Source: RHLJ01 sp048058975
GTDB taxonomy: Bacteria > Bacteroidota > Rhodothermia > Balneolales > Balneolaceae
Length of the DNA stretch: 64,000 nt
Assembly (NCBI GenBank): GCA_048058975.1
Contig: JBLLNP010000011.1
Coordinates: forward strand, 6,413-70,412
Reading direction: 5' to 3'
Position 1 is the stretch's first letter; every line of letters begins with the position of its first letter. The position numbers were made by a program, and so were the translations under genes. Positions 26,517 to 36,066 of this stretch are shown here, one piece after another. Below the pieces are notes generated by a model. That model was not told the origin of the DNA. It saw nothing but the letters and a program-made list of their open reading frames with translations, and did no database searches.

Positions 26517-26927
26517 TCAGACATTAAAATTCCCATACTGAATTGCTTTAAGAACATGCCTTATTTTGCGTTGAATCTGATTGGCTACCAGAATTAAGTC
26601 ATCACATTCTGCTGGTTTCATGGCCGGGATAGGATCGATTCCGGTCACTTCTACTTCCCCTTTTTCTGTTTCCTGAACAACAAAACTTGAAGGTAAAAAT
26701 AGTCCTGCTTTATCGTGAGCATGTAACGCCCTATAGGTATAAGTTGGGTTGTATGCATTTATAATGGAATATTTTCTAAATGATACACCTAGCATGGTAC
26801 TAAAGGTTTCTTTTATATTTATATCGGTGATCACATTAAAACCTTCTTTGCGGAGTTCTTCTTCCAAAAACTGGACTACATCTTCAAAAGACAATCCGCT
26901 CACCGTAACATCAAAGTAGTTACTCAT
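26517..26927 (-). CDS. DUF302-domain protein
   Basis: 136 residues, no signal peptide. The sequence VVQFLEEELRKEGFNVITDINIKETF, GVSFRKYSIINAYNPTYTYRALH and IDPIPAM follows the DUF302 pattern, a small alpha/beta fold with unknown ligand. Function unknown. Stands alone between gcvP and the M20 peptidase gene. Confidence 0.82.
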   Translation of the reverse strand: MSNYFDVTVSGLSFEDVVQFLEEELRKEGFNVITDINIKETFSTMLGVSFRKYSIINAYNPTYTYRALHAHDKAGLFLPSSFVVQETEKGEVEVTGIDPIPAMKPAECDDLILVANQIQRKIRHVLKAIQYGNFNV

Positions 26928-27106
26928 AGCGACTCCTGCTTTTGTTGAGGTTATATTATAGCGTTAGCAAAAATTGTGAAGTGGTGATGAAGAACCTGGA
27001 ATTAATTCAACCAATAGAAGTTAAGTTCAAAGTAATTTATTGGGTGTGATGAATAGAAGGCTCTTTTGTATATTAAACGCTTTCGAATCCTAAACTAAAG
27101 GCAAAT

Positions 27107-28405
27107 ATGAAGAACCTTCTCTGTTTTGTTTCTGCGATACTTTTTTTCACAGTGTACAGCGTTGCTCAAATCTCTGAAGTAGAGCAAAAAATGATTAACC
27201 ATATTGATGCAACCAACGAGCAAGCCCTGGAGCTTCTCATCGAAAGTATCAACATCAACAGTGGAACGATGAACTTTGAAGGCGTGAAAGCTACTGCGGA
27301 ACATTTAATGCCTCACTTTGAAGCGTTGGGATTTAAAACCTGGTTCGAAGATGGAGCTGCATGGAATCGTGCCGGACATTTGATCGCAGAACATCTGGGT
27401 AGTGAAGACGCACCAAAGATTATGTTAATTGGTCATCTTGATACCGTTTTTGAACTGGATAGCCCCTTCCAAAAATTTGAAATGGTGAATGATACCACAG
27501 CCAAAGGTCCGGGTATTGCCGATATGAAAGGCGGGAATATTATTATGCTTCAAGCTTTGCGTGCCTTAAAAGAAGCCGGAGAGCTGGATGATATGAACAT
27601 CAAAATAGTGATTACAGGAGATGAAGAGTTGAGTGGACGACCTCTGGATTTATCCAAAAAAGCATTAATCGATGCCGCTAAATGGGCGGATATTTCCATC
27701 GGCTTCGAAAACGGTGATGGAAGTCCCAAAACAGCGAATGTGTCCAGAAGAGGCTCTATTGGTTGGGAATTGACAGTAAAAGGAACACGGGCACACTCAT
27801 CACAAGTATTCAGAGAAGATATTGGTGCCGGAGCTATTTACGAGGCTTCCAGAATTCTGCTCACTTTTTATGAAGAATTACGAAGCGAAGAATTCCTGAC
27901 ATTCAACCCCGGAAGAATCATCGGGGGCACTACGGTAAATCAAGACAAAGGCTCCAGTAGCGGGACTGTATTTGGAAAAACCAACGTGGTTGCAGAAACC
28001 GCGATTGTGGCTGGTGACCTAAGAGCACTTTCACCTGAGCAGGAAGAGAGGGTAAAAGAAAAAATGAGAGAAATTGTGAGTCGCCATCTGCCCGGTACAT
28101 CAGCTACCATTGAGTTTGATGAAGGTTATCCACCTATGGCACCTACCGAAGGAAACCATAAGTTACTCGAACTATACAGTAAAGCGAGCCAGGATTTAGG
28201 TTTTGGTGAAGTGGTTGCTGTAAATCCACTTCGTGCCGGCGCAGCGGATGTCTCTTTCACTGCCAATCATGTAGAAATGGCTATTGACGCACTTGGAATG
28301 AGTGGAACAGATGGTCATACGGTGAATGAATTAGGCTATCTGAATCAGTTTCCAAGGCAAGCAAAAAGGGCGGTGATTTTACTCTATCGATTACAAAATC
28401 AATAG
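27107..28405 (+). CDS. Secreted M20-family metallopeptidase
   Basis: 432 residues with a signal peptide (NLLCFVSAILFFTVYSVAQ). Zinc-site motifs of the M20/carboxypeptidase G2 group: LIGHLDTVF (His, Asp), GIADMKGGN (bridging Asp), GDEELSG (catalytic Glu and ligand Glu), and a C-terminal GTDGHTVNE with the last His ligand. The dimerisation lid is present in the middle (about residues 220-330). Predicted to trim amino acids or glutamate from peptides or folate-like compounds in the periplasm. Confidence 0.9.
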   Translation: MKNLLCFVSAILFFTVYSVAQISEVEQKMINHIDATNEQALELLIESININSGTMNFEGVKATAEHLMPHFEALGFKTWFEDGAAWNRAGHLIAEHLGSEDAPKIMLIGHLDTVFELDSPFQKFEMVNDTTAKGPGIADMKGGNIIMLQALRALKEAGELDDMNIKIVITGDEELSGRPLDLSKKALIDAAKWADISIGFENGDGSPKTANVSRRGSIGWELTVKGTRAHSSQVFREDIGAGAIYEASRILLTFYEELRSEEFLTFNPGRIIGGTTVNQDKGSSSGTVFGKTNVVAETAIVAGDLRALSPEQEERVKEKMREIVSRHLPGTSATIEFDEGYPPMAPTEGNHKLLELYSKASQDLGFGEVVAVNPLRAGAADVSFTANHVEMAIDALGMSGTDGHTVNELGYLNQFPRQAKRAVILLYRLQNQ

Positions 28406-28526
28406 ATAGAAGTATTCTTTAGTTGCATTGTTTTTTTTGGAATACAAGCTTTTACTAAATACTACTTGCTCCTTCCAATATTAGTGAATTTATTAGGATT
28501 CAAATCCTAACTACAATTCACTAACC

Positions 28527-30974
28527 ATGAAGAACAAACTTCCTCTGTTTATCATCATAATAGCCCTTTTCTTTACCGCAGATAGTTTTGGGCAATATGG
28601 TTATATGGAGCCTTCTCAGGCCATGACTAACTTGGTAGATAACGATGCCACACCCTTTGTAACAATTGCTCCAAATGGAGAAATCATGGCTTTGCTTCAT
28701 CGACCGGGAAGACCATCAATCGAAGAGGTTTCTCAGCCAGAACTCAGATTAGCTGGAATAAGGATTAATCCCAGAGTTACCGGGCCTTCTCGTACAACTA
28801 CATTAAATGGTATCACTATTCGTGATTTAGCAAGTGGGAAAGATGTAGCCATTTCCGGACTCCCGGAAAACCCTAAAATTACCGATGCATCGTGGTCGCC
28901 TGATAGTAAGTATTTAGCGTTTTTGATTATTCGAAGTAACAAAATTGAATTATGGAAAGCTGAAGCAAAAAATGGAAAGGCGTCCAGGATGTCTGACATT
29001 GAAGTGAATGATACCTATGGAACCTCGATGGCATGGAGCAGAGATTCTAAGTCAATCATAGCTCAGATTGTACCAAAAGATCGAGGTTCAGCTCCGGAAG
29101 AGAGCCTTGTTCCAACAGGGCCTACCATCGAAGAAAGCACGGGAAGTGCGGCTCCAGCCCGAACGTACCAGGACTTGCTTCAGAACAAGCACGATGAAGA
29201 TCTGTTCGACTACTACTTTACTTCGACTATTGCCGAGGTAAAATTGAATGGAAAGGTAACTGAGCTTACAGAACCGGGGATTTATACAAGCATCCAGATA
29301 AGTCCTGACAATAAGTATATCCTGGTTACAGAAATTAAGAAGCCATATTCATATCGTGTTCCGGCTTCTCGCTTTCCAAACGAAACCAGAGTATTAGACC
29401 GCAAGGGTGATTTGGTATCTATGGTAGCCGATCTGCCGCTTCGTGATCAAATTCCTATTGGTTTTTCCTCAACATATGAAGGTCCACGCTCTTTAAACTG
29501 GAGAGCAGATCAACCAGCCACCTTAGTATGGGTAGAAGCCTTAGATGGTGGAGATCAGCGCAAAGAAGCCGAGAAAAGAGATAGAATATTTATGCAGGAA
29601 GTACCATTCAAAGGAGACCCAACTACATTGATCGATTTAGAATTCAGGTATGCAGGAATATCCTGGAGCGAAGAAGGTTTCGCACTAGCTAATGAATACT
29701 GGAGAAGTACACGGCAAGGCAGAACCTGGATGGTTGATCCCGCTAACGAAGAAATCGAACTGATTTTTGACAGAAATACAGAAGACAGATATACAGACCC
29801 CGGATCTCCTGAATTCAAACGCTCTGAATATGGCACGTATGTTCTTCATACCATCGACGGAGGTTCTAAGGTGCTCATGAGTGGTCAGGGATATTCACCG
29901 GAAGGAAATCAGCCATTCCTGAATTCTTTCGATATAAAATCAGGTGATGCAGAAGAACTATGGCGTTCTGAGGCTCCTTATTATGAATATTTGGTTGCAG
30001 TTTTGGATGAAAACGGTTCTGAAATTATTACCCGAAGGGAATCAGTTACCGAGCAACCAAACTATTTCATGAGGGATGTATCAGCGAATGAAATGAAGCA
30101 AATTACGTTCTTTGAACATCCAACACCTGATTTAAAAGATGTGAAAAAGGAGTTTATTACCTACGAGCGGGAAGATGGAGTGAATCTTTCAGCTACCGTA
30201 TTTCTTCCACCGGGATATGACAAAGAACGTGATGGTAAATTACCAACGTTGGTTTGGGCGTATCCTCGCGAGTTCAAAAGCGCGGATGCAGCCAGTCAGG
30301 TAACCACATCTCCATACCGTTTTACAAGTATCGGCTATTGGGGGCCTCATTTTATGTTGACGGAAGGTTATGCCGTTGTAGAAGGCGCGGCAATGCCAAT
30401 TATTGGTGAGGGTGATGAGCAACCCAATGATACATTTGTAGAACAATTAGTGGCAAACGGCAAAGCTATCGTGGATGAAATTGACAGAATGGGAGTAGGC
30501 GATCCGGAACGAGTAGGAATAGGTGGTCATAGTTATGGAGCTTTTATGACAGCCAACCTGCTGGCTCATTCCGATATTTTCAGAGCGGGAATTGCCCGAA
30601 GTGGAGCATACAATCGTTCTTTAACGCCATTCGGTTTTCAGGCCGAGCCAAGGACGTTCTGGGAAGCTCCTGAAATTTATTTTGAAATGTCCCCATTTAT
30701 GAATGCGGACAAGATCAACGAGCCACTTCTTTTAATTCATGGTGAAGTGGATAATAATTCAGGAACATTTCCGATTCAAAGCCAACGGATGTATGGTGCT
30801 GTGAGCGGATTAGGCGGAACTGTGAAGCTGGTGATGCTTCCGCACGAAAGTCATGGTTATGTTGCCCGTGAATCATTACTACACATGTTATATGAGCAAA
30901 CGGAATGGATGAATACCTATGTACGTGACGCTAAACCCAGAGAACTGGAAAGAGTTGCTCCGGTAGTTGATTAA
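28527..30974 (+). CDS. Secreted prolyl-oligopeptidase-family (S9) peptidase
   Basis: 815 residues: signal peptide (LPLFIIIIALFFTADSFGQ), an N-terminal propeller-like region to about residue 560, then an alpha/beta hydrolase domain. Catalytic triad: Ser669 in GGHSYGAFM, Asp742 in HGEVDNN and His776 in HESHGY. The form resembles the bacterial/plant-type glutamyl endopeptidase S9D group. It likely cleaves peptides outside the cytoplasm and, following an M20 peptidase gene, may serve peptide scavenging. Confidence 0.92.
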   Translation: MKNKLPLFIIIIALFFTADSFGQYGYMEPSQAMTNLVDNDATPFVTIAPNGEIMALLHRPGRPSIEEVSQPELRLAGIRINPRVTGPSRTTTLNGITIRDLASGKDVAISGLPENPKITDASWSPDSKYLAFLIIRSNKIELWKAEAKNGKASRMSDIEVNDTYGTSMAWSRDSKSIIAQIVPKDRGSAPEESLVPTGPTIEESTGSAAPARTYQDLLQNKHDEDLFDYYFTSTIAEVKLNGKVTELTEPGIYTSIQISPDNKYILVTEIKKPYSYRVPASRFPNETRVLDRKGDLVSMVADLPLRDQIPIGFSSTYEGPRSLNWRADQPATLVWVEALDGGDQRKEAEKRDRIFMQEVPFKGDPTTLIDLEFRYAGISWSEEGFALANEYWRSTRQGRTWMVDPANEEIELIFDRNTEDRYTDPGSPEFKRSEYGTYVLHTIDGGSKVLMSGQGYSPEGNQPFLNSFDIKSGDAEELWRSEAPYYEYLVAVLDENGSEIITRRESVTEQPNYFMRDVSANEMKQITFFEHPTPDLKDVKKEFITYEREDGVNLSATVFLPPGYDKERDGKLPTLVWAYPREFKSADAASQVTTSPYRFTSIGYWGPHFMLTEGYAVVEGAAMPIIGEGDEQPNDTFVEQLVANGKAIVDEIDRMGVGDPERVGIGGHSYGAFMTANLLAHSDIFRAGIARSGAYNRSLTPFGFQAEPRTFWEAPEIYFEMSPFMNADKINEPLLLIHGEVDNNSGTFPIQSQRMYGAVSGLGGTVKLVMLPHESHGYVARESLLHMLYEQTEWMNTYVRDAKPRELERVAPVVD

Positions 30975-30979
30975 AACCT

Positions 30980-31004
30980 AAAGCCTTCTTCGGAAGGCTT
31001 TTTT
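30980..31004 (+). terminator. Rho-independent terminator of S9 peptidase gene
   Basis: AAGCCTTC and GAAGGCTT form a perfect 8-bp stem closed by a TTCG tetraloop and followed by a T-run, 6 bases after the stop. Confidence 0.93.
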
Positions 31005-31055
31005 ATTGAAATCATGGTAAGTCTTCACTTATTAAAGAGAATCTTATTAAGGTGT

Positions 31056-31904
31056 CTACTCCACCACACTCTTACAAACGTAATCCGGAATAATTCCGGT
31101 GGAGCTGATATTCAGGCTGTAGCGATCTTCGCGGGTATTTCCCGAAAGTACCAGCATGGTTTTTACCCCAAATTTGTTGCCGCCGAGAATGTCGGTTTCG
31201 AGGGTGTCGCCCACCATAAGGATGTCGTTTTTATCAATAGGTCCGAGTTCATCAACTAACCGTTCGTAGGCATACATAAACATCTGGGAATCGGGTTTTC
31301 CAAAGTGAATAAACTTTTTGTGGAGCATGCTTTCCACCAACTTGGCGATTCCTCCGGTAGCTACTGCCACATCATTCCTTGATACCGGGTAAAACCGATC
31401 CGAATTGGCAAGGATTACCGGCATCGTTTTTTTACGAAGCAGGTTTACGGTTTTATTGATGTCGGTATTCCAGTCAAAGCCCTCATCATCCAGAAAAACA
31501 AAAGCCGAAATGTCTTCAATATCTTCCAGATCCACATCGCACACAGCTACATGTTGTAAACCCGATTGCAGGATATACTCAGCGGAATTCTCAGTCCCAA
31601 GGTAGGCAATTCGTCCGGAGGTGATTTTCTGCTCCAAAAACTGCTTGGCCATCATGCCGGAAGTGATAATTTCATGCAGTTCTATGCCGGGAAGTCCTAA
31701 TGCTGCCAGACTCTCTTTTTGCTGATTTTGACTTCTTGATGCATCATTGGTAAGCAGACGAAAGGTTTTTCCTTCGCTTTTAATCCAGTCAATGGTTTTA
31801 TCGATTCCGGCTATAAGTCCTTTATGGTTTTTTACCACTCCATAGGAATCGAGCATGATCACTTTAAAGTCTTTGGCAATATCAAAAAAAGAAGGGTAGC
31901 TCAT
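31056..31904 (-). CDS. HAD-IIA hydrolase (TIGR01459 type)
   Basis: The start is ATG 31904 (MSYPSFFDIAKDFKVIMLDSYGV); the TTG 6 bases upstream is less likely. 282 residues of the NagD/PGP-like HAD-IIA class. Motif I is LDSYGVV, where the second Asp is Tyr, as is normal for the TIGR01459 subfamily (D-x-W/Y). Motif II is LLTNDAS and motif IV MVGDTLETDILGG. Probable small-molecule phosphatase of unknown substrate. It begins 2 bases after the stop of the kinase gene, so the two are coupled. Confidence 0.86.
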   Translation of the reverse strand: MSYPSFFDIAKDFKVIMLDSYGVVKNHKGLIAGIDKTIDWIKSEGKTFRLLTNDASRSQNQQKESLAALGLPGIELHEIITSGMMAKQFLEQKITSGRIAYLGTENSAEYILQSGLQHVAVCDVDLEDIEDISAFVFLDDEGFDWNTDINKTVNLLRKKTMPVILANSDRFYPVSRNDVAVATGGIAKLVESMLHKKFIHFGKPDSQMFMYAYERLVDELGPIDKNDILMVGDTLETDILGGNKFGVKTMLVLSGNTREDRYSLNISSTGIIPDYVCKSVVE

Positions 31905-31906
31905 AA

Positions 31907-32950
31907 TCAAAGGTTAAGGGCTTTTAGAATAGTTTTTGGGTTGAACTTTTCCTCGATAGAAGGAAGGTGAATATCGAAAGTTTCTTTCTGGAGTTTGTTT
32001 GCAAATACTTCATGAAAGAAATACCGACCATATTTTACCACATAGTTGAGGAGGAAGAAGCGGTAAGTTTCCCGAAGAAGTAAAACTTCCTTCTCAGTTA
32101 ATGGAAATACTTCATGATAACTTTTCATGAATATCAGGAAGCGTTCTTCCATCAAAATATCGATGTTGTAAGTAAAAATAGTACGGTCTCCGATGTCTGA
32201 AACAACTCTGCTGAAAAAGTAAAAATCCATCATGCGTGAACTCATACGAAACCAGTCGTAATCCCAACGCGAAAAAAACCGGAAATTCTCGTTCACCGAA
32301 AAGTTGCCAATATTCCAATCCACAAATACCGGAATCGCATCAAGAGAATCAGCACCGATTTCTTTGTAGCTTTTTTTGAAGAGGAGGCAGTGAGAATGGA
32401 TCAGATCAACATATCTGTGAAACTGGAATTTTCCATAATCGGAGTCTAGGATATTCAGCAGATCATCAATATCAACGCTCATGCTCTTGGCAGAAGGTGG
32501 AAGCGTACCCCGCACGGTGTGGCAGGCTTTATGAAATTTGGCGGCTTCACGACCAAGTCGTTTAATTTGCCGTTCATCTAATCGACGGGGTAGTTTATTC
32601 CTGATTTTAATCGGACGGTAGAACACCACCCAGGCATCAATTACTTCACTTTGGTGGCGGTGAACAAACAACTCATTCCCTTTCATTAAAGACCGGGCAA
32701 GGAAATTCTCGAAGGGAGAAGGTAGATTATTCGACAGCGCATTTATGATACTATGGTCTTCCACAAAGTGTTCGTACTTGCCAAAATAAGAGAGCTTGGC
32801 CACAATCAGGTTGTGGTCCTTAAGTGTGATACGATAGACATGATTGGTAGATACTTTAGCACTAATGTCCTCAATCCGGATAATCTCCCGGGAGCTGTCG
32901 TATGCTCTCCAAGCCTCGTGTACAATGTCGTTAAAATCTATAAATGACAT
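31907..32950 (-). CDS. Phosphotransferase of the aminoglycoside/choline-kinase fold
   Basis: 347 residues. The N-lobe has IVAKLSYFG with the ATP-binding Lys; the catalytic loop is FVDWNIGNF (D-x4-N, with the usual preceding His replaced by Phe); the metal Asp is in SRWDYDWF. These are landmarks of the APH/ChoK superfamily of small-molecule kinases. Substrate unknown. It lies directly upstream of a HAD phosphatase gene and downstream of a glutamine-synthetase-like gene in the same direction. Confidence 0.82.
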   Translation of the reverse strand: MSFIDFNDIVHEAWRAYDSSREIIRIEDISAKVSTNHVYRITLKDHNLIVAKLSYFGKYEHFVEDHSIINALSNNLPSPFENFLARSLMKGNELFVHRHQSEVIDAWVVFYRPIKIRNKLPRRLDERQIKRLGREAAKFHKACHTVRGTLPPSAKSMSVDIDDLLNILDSDYGKFQFHRYVDLIHSHCLLFKKSYKEIGADSLDAIPVFVDWNIGNFSVNENFRFFSRWDYDWFRMSSRMMDFYFFSRVVSDIGDRTIFTYNIDILMEERFLIFMKSYHEVFPLTEKEVLLLRETYRFFLLNYVVKYGRYFFHEVFANKLQKETFDIHLPSIEEKFNPKTILKALNL

Positions 32951-32974
32951 AATTCCTGAACTAAGAATATAACC

Positions 32975-33120
32975 GTCTTTGCGAAGTAGTAAGTGAATCC
33001 GAAGTAGTTCGGATGAACAAATACTGAAGCAATCTCATAATTAAAAGCGTTCTTTCAATGAGATTGCTTCGTCGAAATCTGGTTTATTAGAAATATAATT
33101 CATCAATTGCTCGCAAAGAC
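32975..33120. repeat. MITE-like element with terminal inverted repeats, family C
   Basis: GTCTTTGCGA at 32975-32984 is matched by TCGCAAAGAC at 33111-33120. Inside, GAAGCAATCTCAT (33026-33038) and ATGAGATTGCTTC (33058-33070) form a perfect 13-bp inverted repeat. No coding frame. A partial relative lies at 54322-54391. Confidence 0.7.
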
Positions 33121-33131
33121 CCTTTGGTTTG

Positions 33132-34483
33132 TTAGATGATTTCAAAATACCGTTTTAATTCCCAGTTTTTTTGTTCGGGTTTAAACTGCCGCCATTCCCA
33201 TTCCCTGGTTTTAAGAAAGTGATCCACAAAAGCTGCTCCAAATAATTCTTTCGCAATGTCCGATTTCTTCATCGCTTCTGTAGCTTTATGGAGATTCTCG
33301 GGCAAGGGAGTCGATTCCTTATTTTCGTATTCATTTCCTTTTGTTGCAGGAATATCCAGTGCTAGTTTATTTTTGATTCCATACAAACCGGAAGCAAGAC
33401 TGGCAGCCATACTCAGGTAGGGATTTGCATCGGCACCCGGAACACGGTTTTCTAGCCGCATAGAATTTTTGCATGGTTTATAACCCGTAGTGCAGTGGTT
33501 CTGTTTTCTATGCCCCAGCTAACCGAAGTCGCCGCCCAGGAACCTTCCACATATCTTTTATAGCTGTTTACCGTTGGAGCGAACATTGGGAGAATATGCG
33601 GTAAACAGTGTAATTGCCCGGCAATGTACTGTTCCATCAATGGACTGATATGATGATTCTCAGATTTTCTGAAAAAGAGGTTTCTCTCTTTTCCATCCCA
33701 TAAACTTTGATGGATATGCGCGCTGCAACCGGGAAGATTCAGATTCCATTTTGCCATAAAACTGGCAGTCAGATCATATTGAGAAGCAATTTCTTTAACA
33801 GCGGTTTTGAACAATGCCGCCCGATCTGCAGATTCTAAAATCTCATCATAAGTGATGGCGGCTTCGTAAACGCCATCTCCGGTTTCGGTATGAATACCTT
33901 CAAGCGGAATGCCAAACCCATCCAATAGATCAAACAGATCGTTGATGTATTCACCATTCTGTGAAGCCCGAAGTACCGAATAGCCAAACATTCCCGGAGT
34001 TAAAGGAGTTGGGTCGGTATAGTCTTTTTCCTTGAGGGAATGCATGGTTTCATCAAAATTGAACCACTCGAATTCGGCAGAAAATTTTGGTGTGAAGCCC
34101 ATCTCAAAGGCTTCATTCCGTATTTTTTTAAGAAGCGTTCTTGGGCATACTTCTTTCAGGGCTTCAGATTCAGAAAAATCAGCCAAAAAGAACGGCTTAT
34201 CATTTTCCCAGGGGATTTTTCGATAGGAGGATGGATCAATAGAAGCTAAAGAATCAGGATACCCGGTATGCCAGCCGCTTACTTTGGTGTTATCGTAACA
34301 GGCATCGTTAACGTCCCAACCGAAAATCACATTACAGAAGCCGACTCCTTCATCGAGCACCTTTAAAAATTTTTCGGTGCTGATGATTTTTCCACGAAGT
34401 ACACCGTCAATATCGGTAACCCCAAACTTGATATTTCGAACCCCAAGTTCCCGAATCAGCTCTATGATTTCTTCCTTATTCAT
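33132..34483 (-). pseudogene. Glutamine-synthetase-family gene, split by a frameshift
   Basis: Two overlapping frames encode one protein. The first (from ATG 34483, MNKEEIIELIRELGVRNIKFGVTDIDG) runs through FSAEFEWF, HTETGDGVYEAAI and CSAHIHQSLW (metal and substrate residues) to ENRTTALRVINH, then ends in AKILCG. The second continues with MRLENRVPGADANPYLSMAA to the end. One extra A in the A5 run (plus-strand T-run 33466-33470) restores NHAKNSMRLENRVPG and a 450-residue protein. The short length and sequence fit GS-like ligases (glutamylpolyamine or GlnT type) that attach glutamate to amines. Real loss or sequencing error cannot be told apart here. Confidence 0.88.
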
Positions 34484-34618
34484 GATCACTATCAATTTTT
34501 AGTGAATATAGAAAATGGCGAGGGTAATTGTATGGAAGTGTTTACCTGGGTTATAAATTATTCCGGGTTAACTTAAACTTGCTGGATAATTCAAAAACTG
34601 AACAAGTTAATATTTAAT

Positions 34619-35071
34619 TTATTGAACGCTGATGCTGCTCTCAATTCTGATCTCATTCAACAGGCTGCGGTGAACTGGACATTTCTTGGATATTTCAAGC
34701 AGCTTCTCTTTCTGTTCATCACTTAGATCTCCCTTTATAATAAGTTCCTTTTCAATCACATCGATTTTAGAAGAGGGGTCTTCGCAGGTTTTGCAGTCTT
34801 CTACATGACTTTTGTTATGGCGCAGTTCCATGTACATATCACCAACCTGCCATCCTTTTCGGTTCGCATACATCTTAACGGTCATAACGGTACAGGTTCC
34901 CAGAGACATCAAGAGCAAATCGTAGGGATCAGGTCCAAGATTTTGTCCGCCTTCAACACTGGTTGGTTCGTCTGAAATAAGCTCATGCTTTCCTGCGGTT
35001 AGTGTGGTTTTAAAAGGTTCATTCTCTGGAAGGTGAACATGTACAATTTTTTGTTCTTCAGGTGCTGCCAT
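34619..35071 (-). CDS. OsmC-family protein
   Basis: 150 residues. The two redox cysteines of OsmC/Ohr proteins are visible: SLGTCTVMTVKMYANRKGW in the central helix and KKCPVHRSL near the C-terminus. Family members reduce organic hydroperoxides. An added CKTCEDPSS segment sits near residue 98, as in a Bacteroidota subgroup. Cytoplasmic. Single gene. Confidence 0.9.
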   Translation of the reverse strand: MAAPEEQKIVHVHLPENEPFKTTLTAGKHELISDEPTSVEGGQNLGPDPYDLLLMSLGTCTVMTVKMYANRKGWQVGDMYMELRHNKSHVEDCKTCEDPSSKIDVIEKELIIKGDLSDEQKEKLLEISKKCPVHRSLLNEIRIESSISVQ

Positions 35072-35250
35072 AACTATTCGGTCATTAAGTGTTTCCGTTA
35101 ATGTAGCTCAAATTTTTCAAACAGAAAGGGCTTAAAAGTATATCAAGGTTACGATTCGGTAACATTTCGATTACCAATTAATAACAATGAAGCTAAGCTC
35201 TGATAATATCCAGCTACGATCTTTGGGGGTAAAATCATCTTATACAGACT

Positions 35251-36066
35251 ATGAAAAGATCTCTGGATACGGTAGTTATCTCGGATGTACATCTGGGAAC
35301 GGTTGGCTGCCACGCCGTAGAACTTGTTCAGTATCTTAACTCCATTGATCCGAAGCGGATTATTCTGAATGGAGATTTTATTGATATGTGGCAGTTCAAG
35401 AAATATTACTGGCCTGAAGCGCACATGCATGTTATTCGTACGCTCATCACTATGATGACCAACGGAGTGGATATTTATTACCTCACGGGAAATCACGATG
35501 AGACACTTCGTAAGATATCCAGCCTGCAACTTGGGCCGCTTTTTATTCGCGATAAACTGGTGTTAGAGATGAATGGAGAGAAAGTTTGGATTTTCCATGG
35601 CGATATTTTTGACATTACCATGAAGTATTCCAAGTGGTTGGCTAAACTGGGTGGAAAAGGGTATGAGTTGTTGATTCTTCTAAATCGCTGGGTTAATAAA
35701 CTTTCGGTGAAACTAGGTTATGGAAAGATTTCCCTTTCCAAAAAAATTAAAGACAGTGTTAAAACTGCGGTTAATTTTATTGATGATTTTGAAGTAACCG
35801 CAATGGAACTGGCGATTGATGAAGGCTACGACTATGTGATTTGCGGGCACATTCATCAACCTAAAATAAGGGGCTATGAAAACGAGCACGGTTCTGTAAT
35901 CTATCTGAACTCCGGTGATTGGGTAGAGAATTTAACCTGCCTGGAATACGATGGGGCGGAGTGGAGCTTGTACCGCTATGAAGAAGACGCCGTTCTGAAA
36001 GAAAGTCCAAGAGTTACACAGCTTGTTCAGCGTTATACTTCGAACTCAAAAGTGATGATAGGATGA
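35251..36066 (+). CDS. UDP-2,3-diacylglucosamine diphosphatase-like metallophosphoesterase
   Basis: 271 residues with the five calcineurin-like blocks: ISDVHLG, LNGDFIDMW, LTGNHDE, FHGDIFD and CGHIHQP, each supplying dinuclear metal ligands. Similar proteins in Bacteroidota are annotated as LpxH-type enzymes of lipid A synthesis, but others act on other nucleotides, so the exact substrate is not certain. Its stop overlaps the glycosyltransferase start (ATGA), so the two are translated together, which supports an envelope role. Confidence 0.85.
   Translation: MKRSLDTVVISDVHLGTVGCHAVELVQYLNSIDPKRIILNGDFIDMWQFKKYYWPEAHMHVIRTLITMMTNGVDIYYLTGNHDETLRKISSLQLGPLFIRDKLVLEMNGEKVWIFHGDIFDITMKYSKWLAKLGGKGYELLILLNRWVNKLSVKLGYGKISLSKKIKDSVKTAVNFIDDFEVTAMELAIDEGYDYVICGHIHQPKIRGYENEHGSVIYLNSGDWVENLTCLEYDGAEWSLYRYEEDAVLKESPRVTQLVQRYTSNSKVMIG

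Noticed and set aside
31800..31904. HAD protein inactivated because the second motif I Asp is Tyr
   Set aside because: The TIGR01459 subfamily normally has an aromatic residue there, so this is not evidence of decay.
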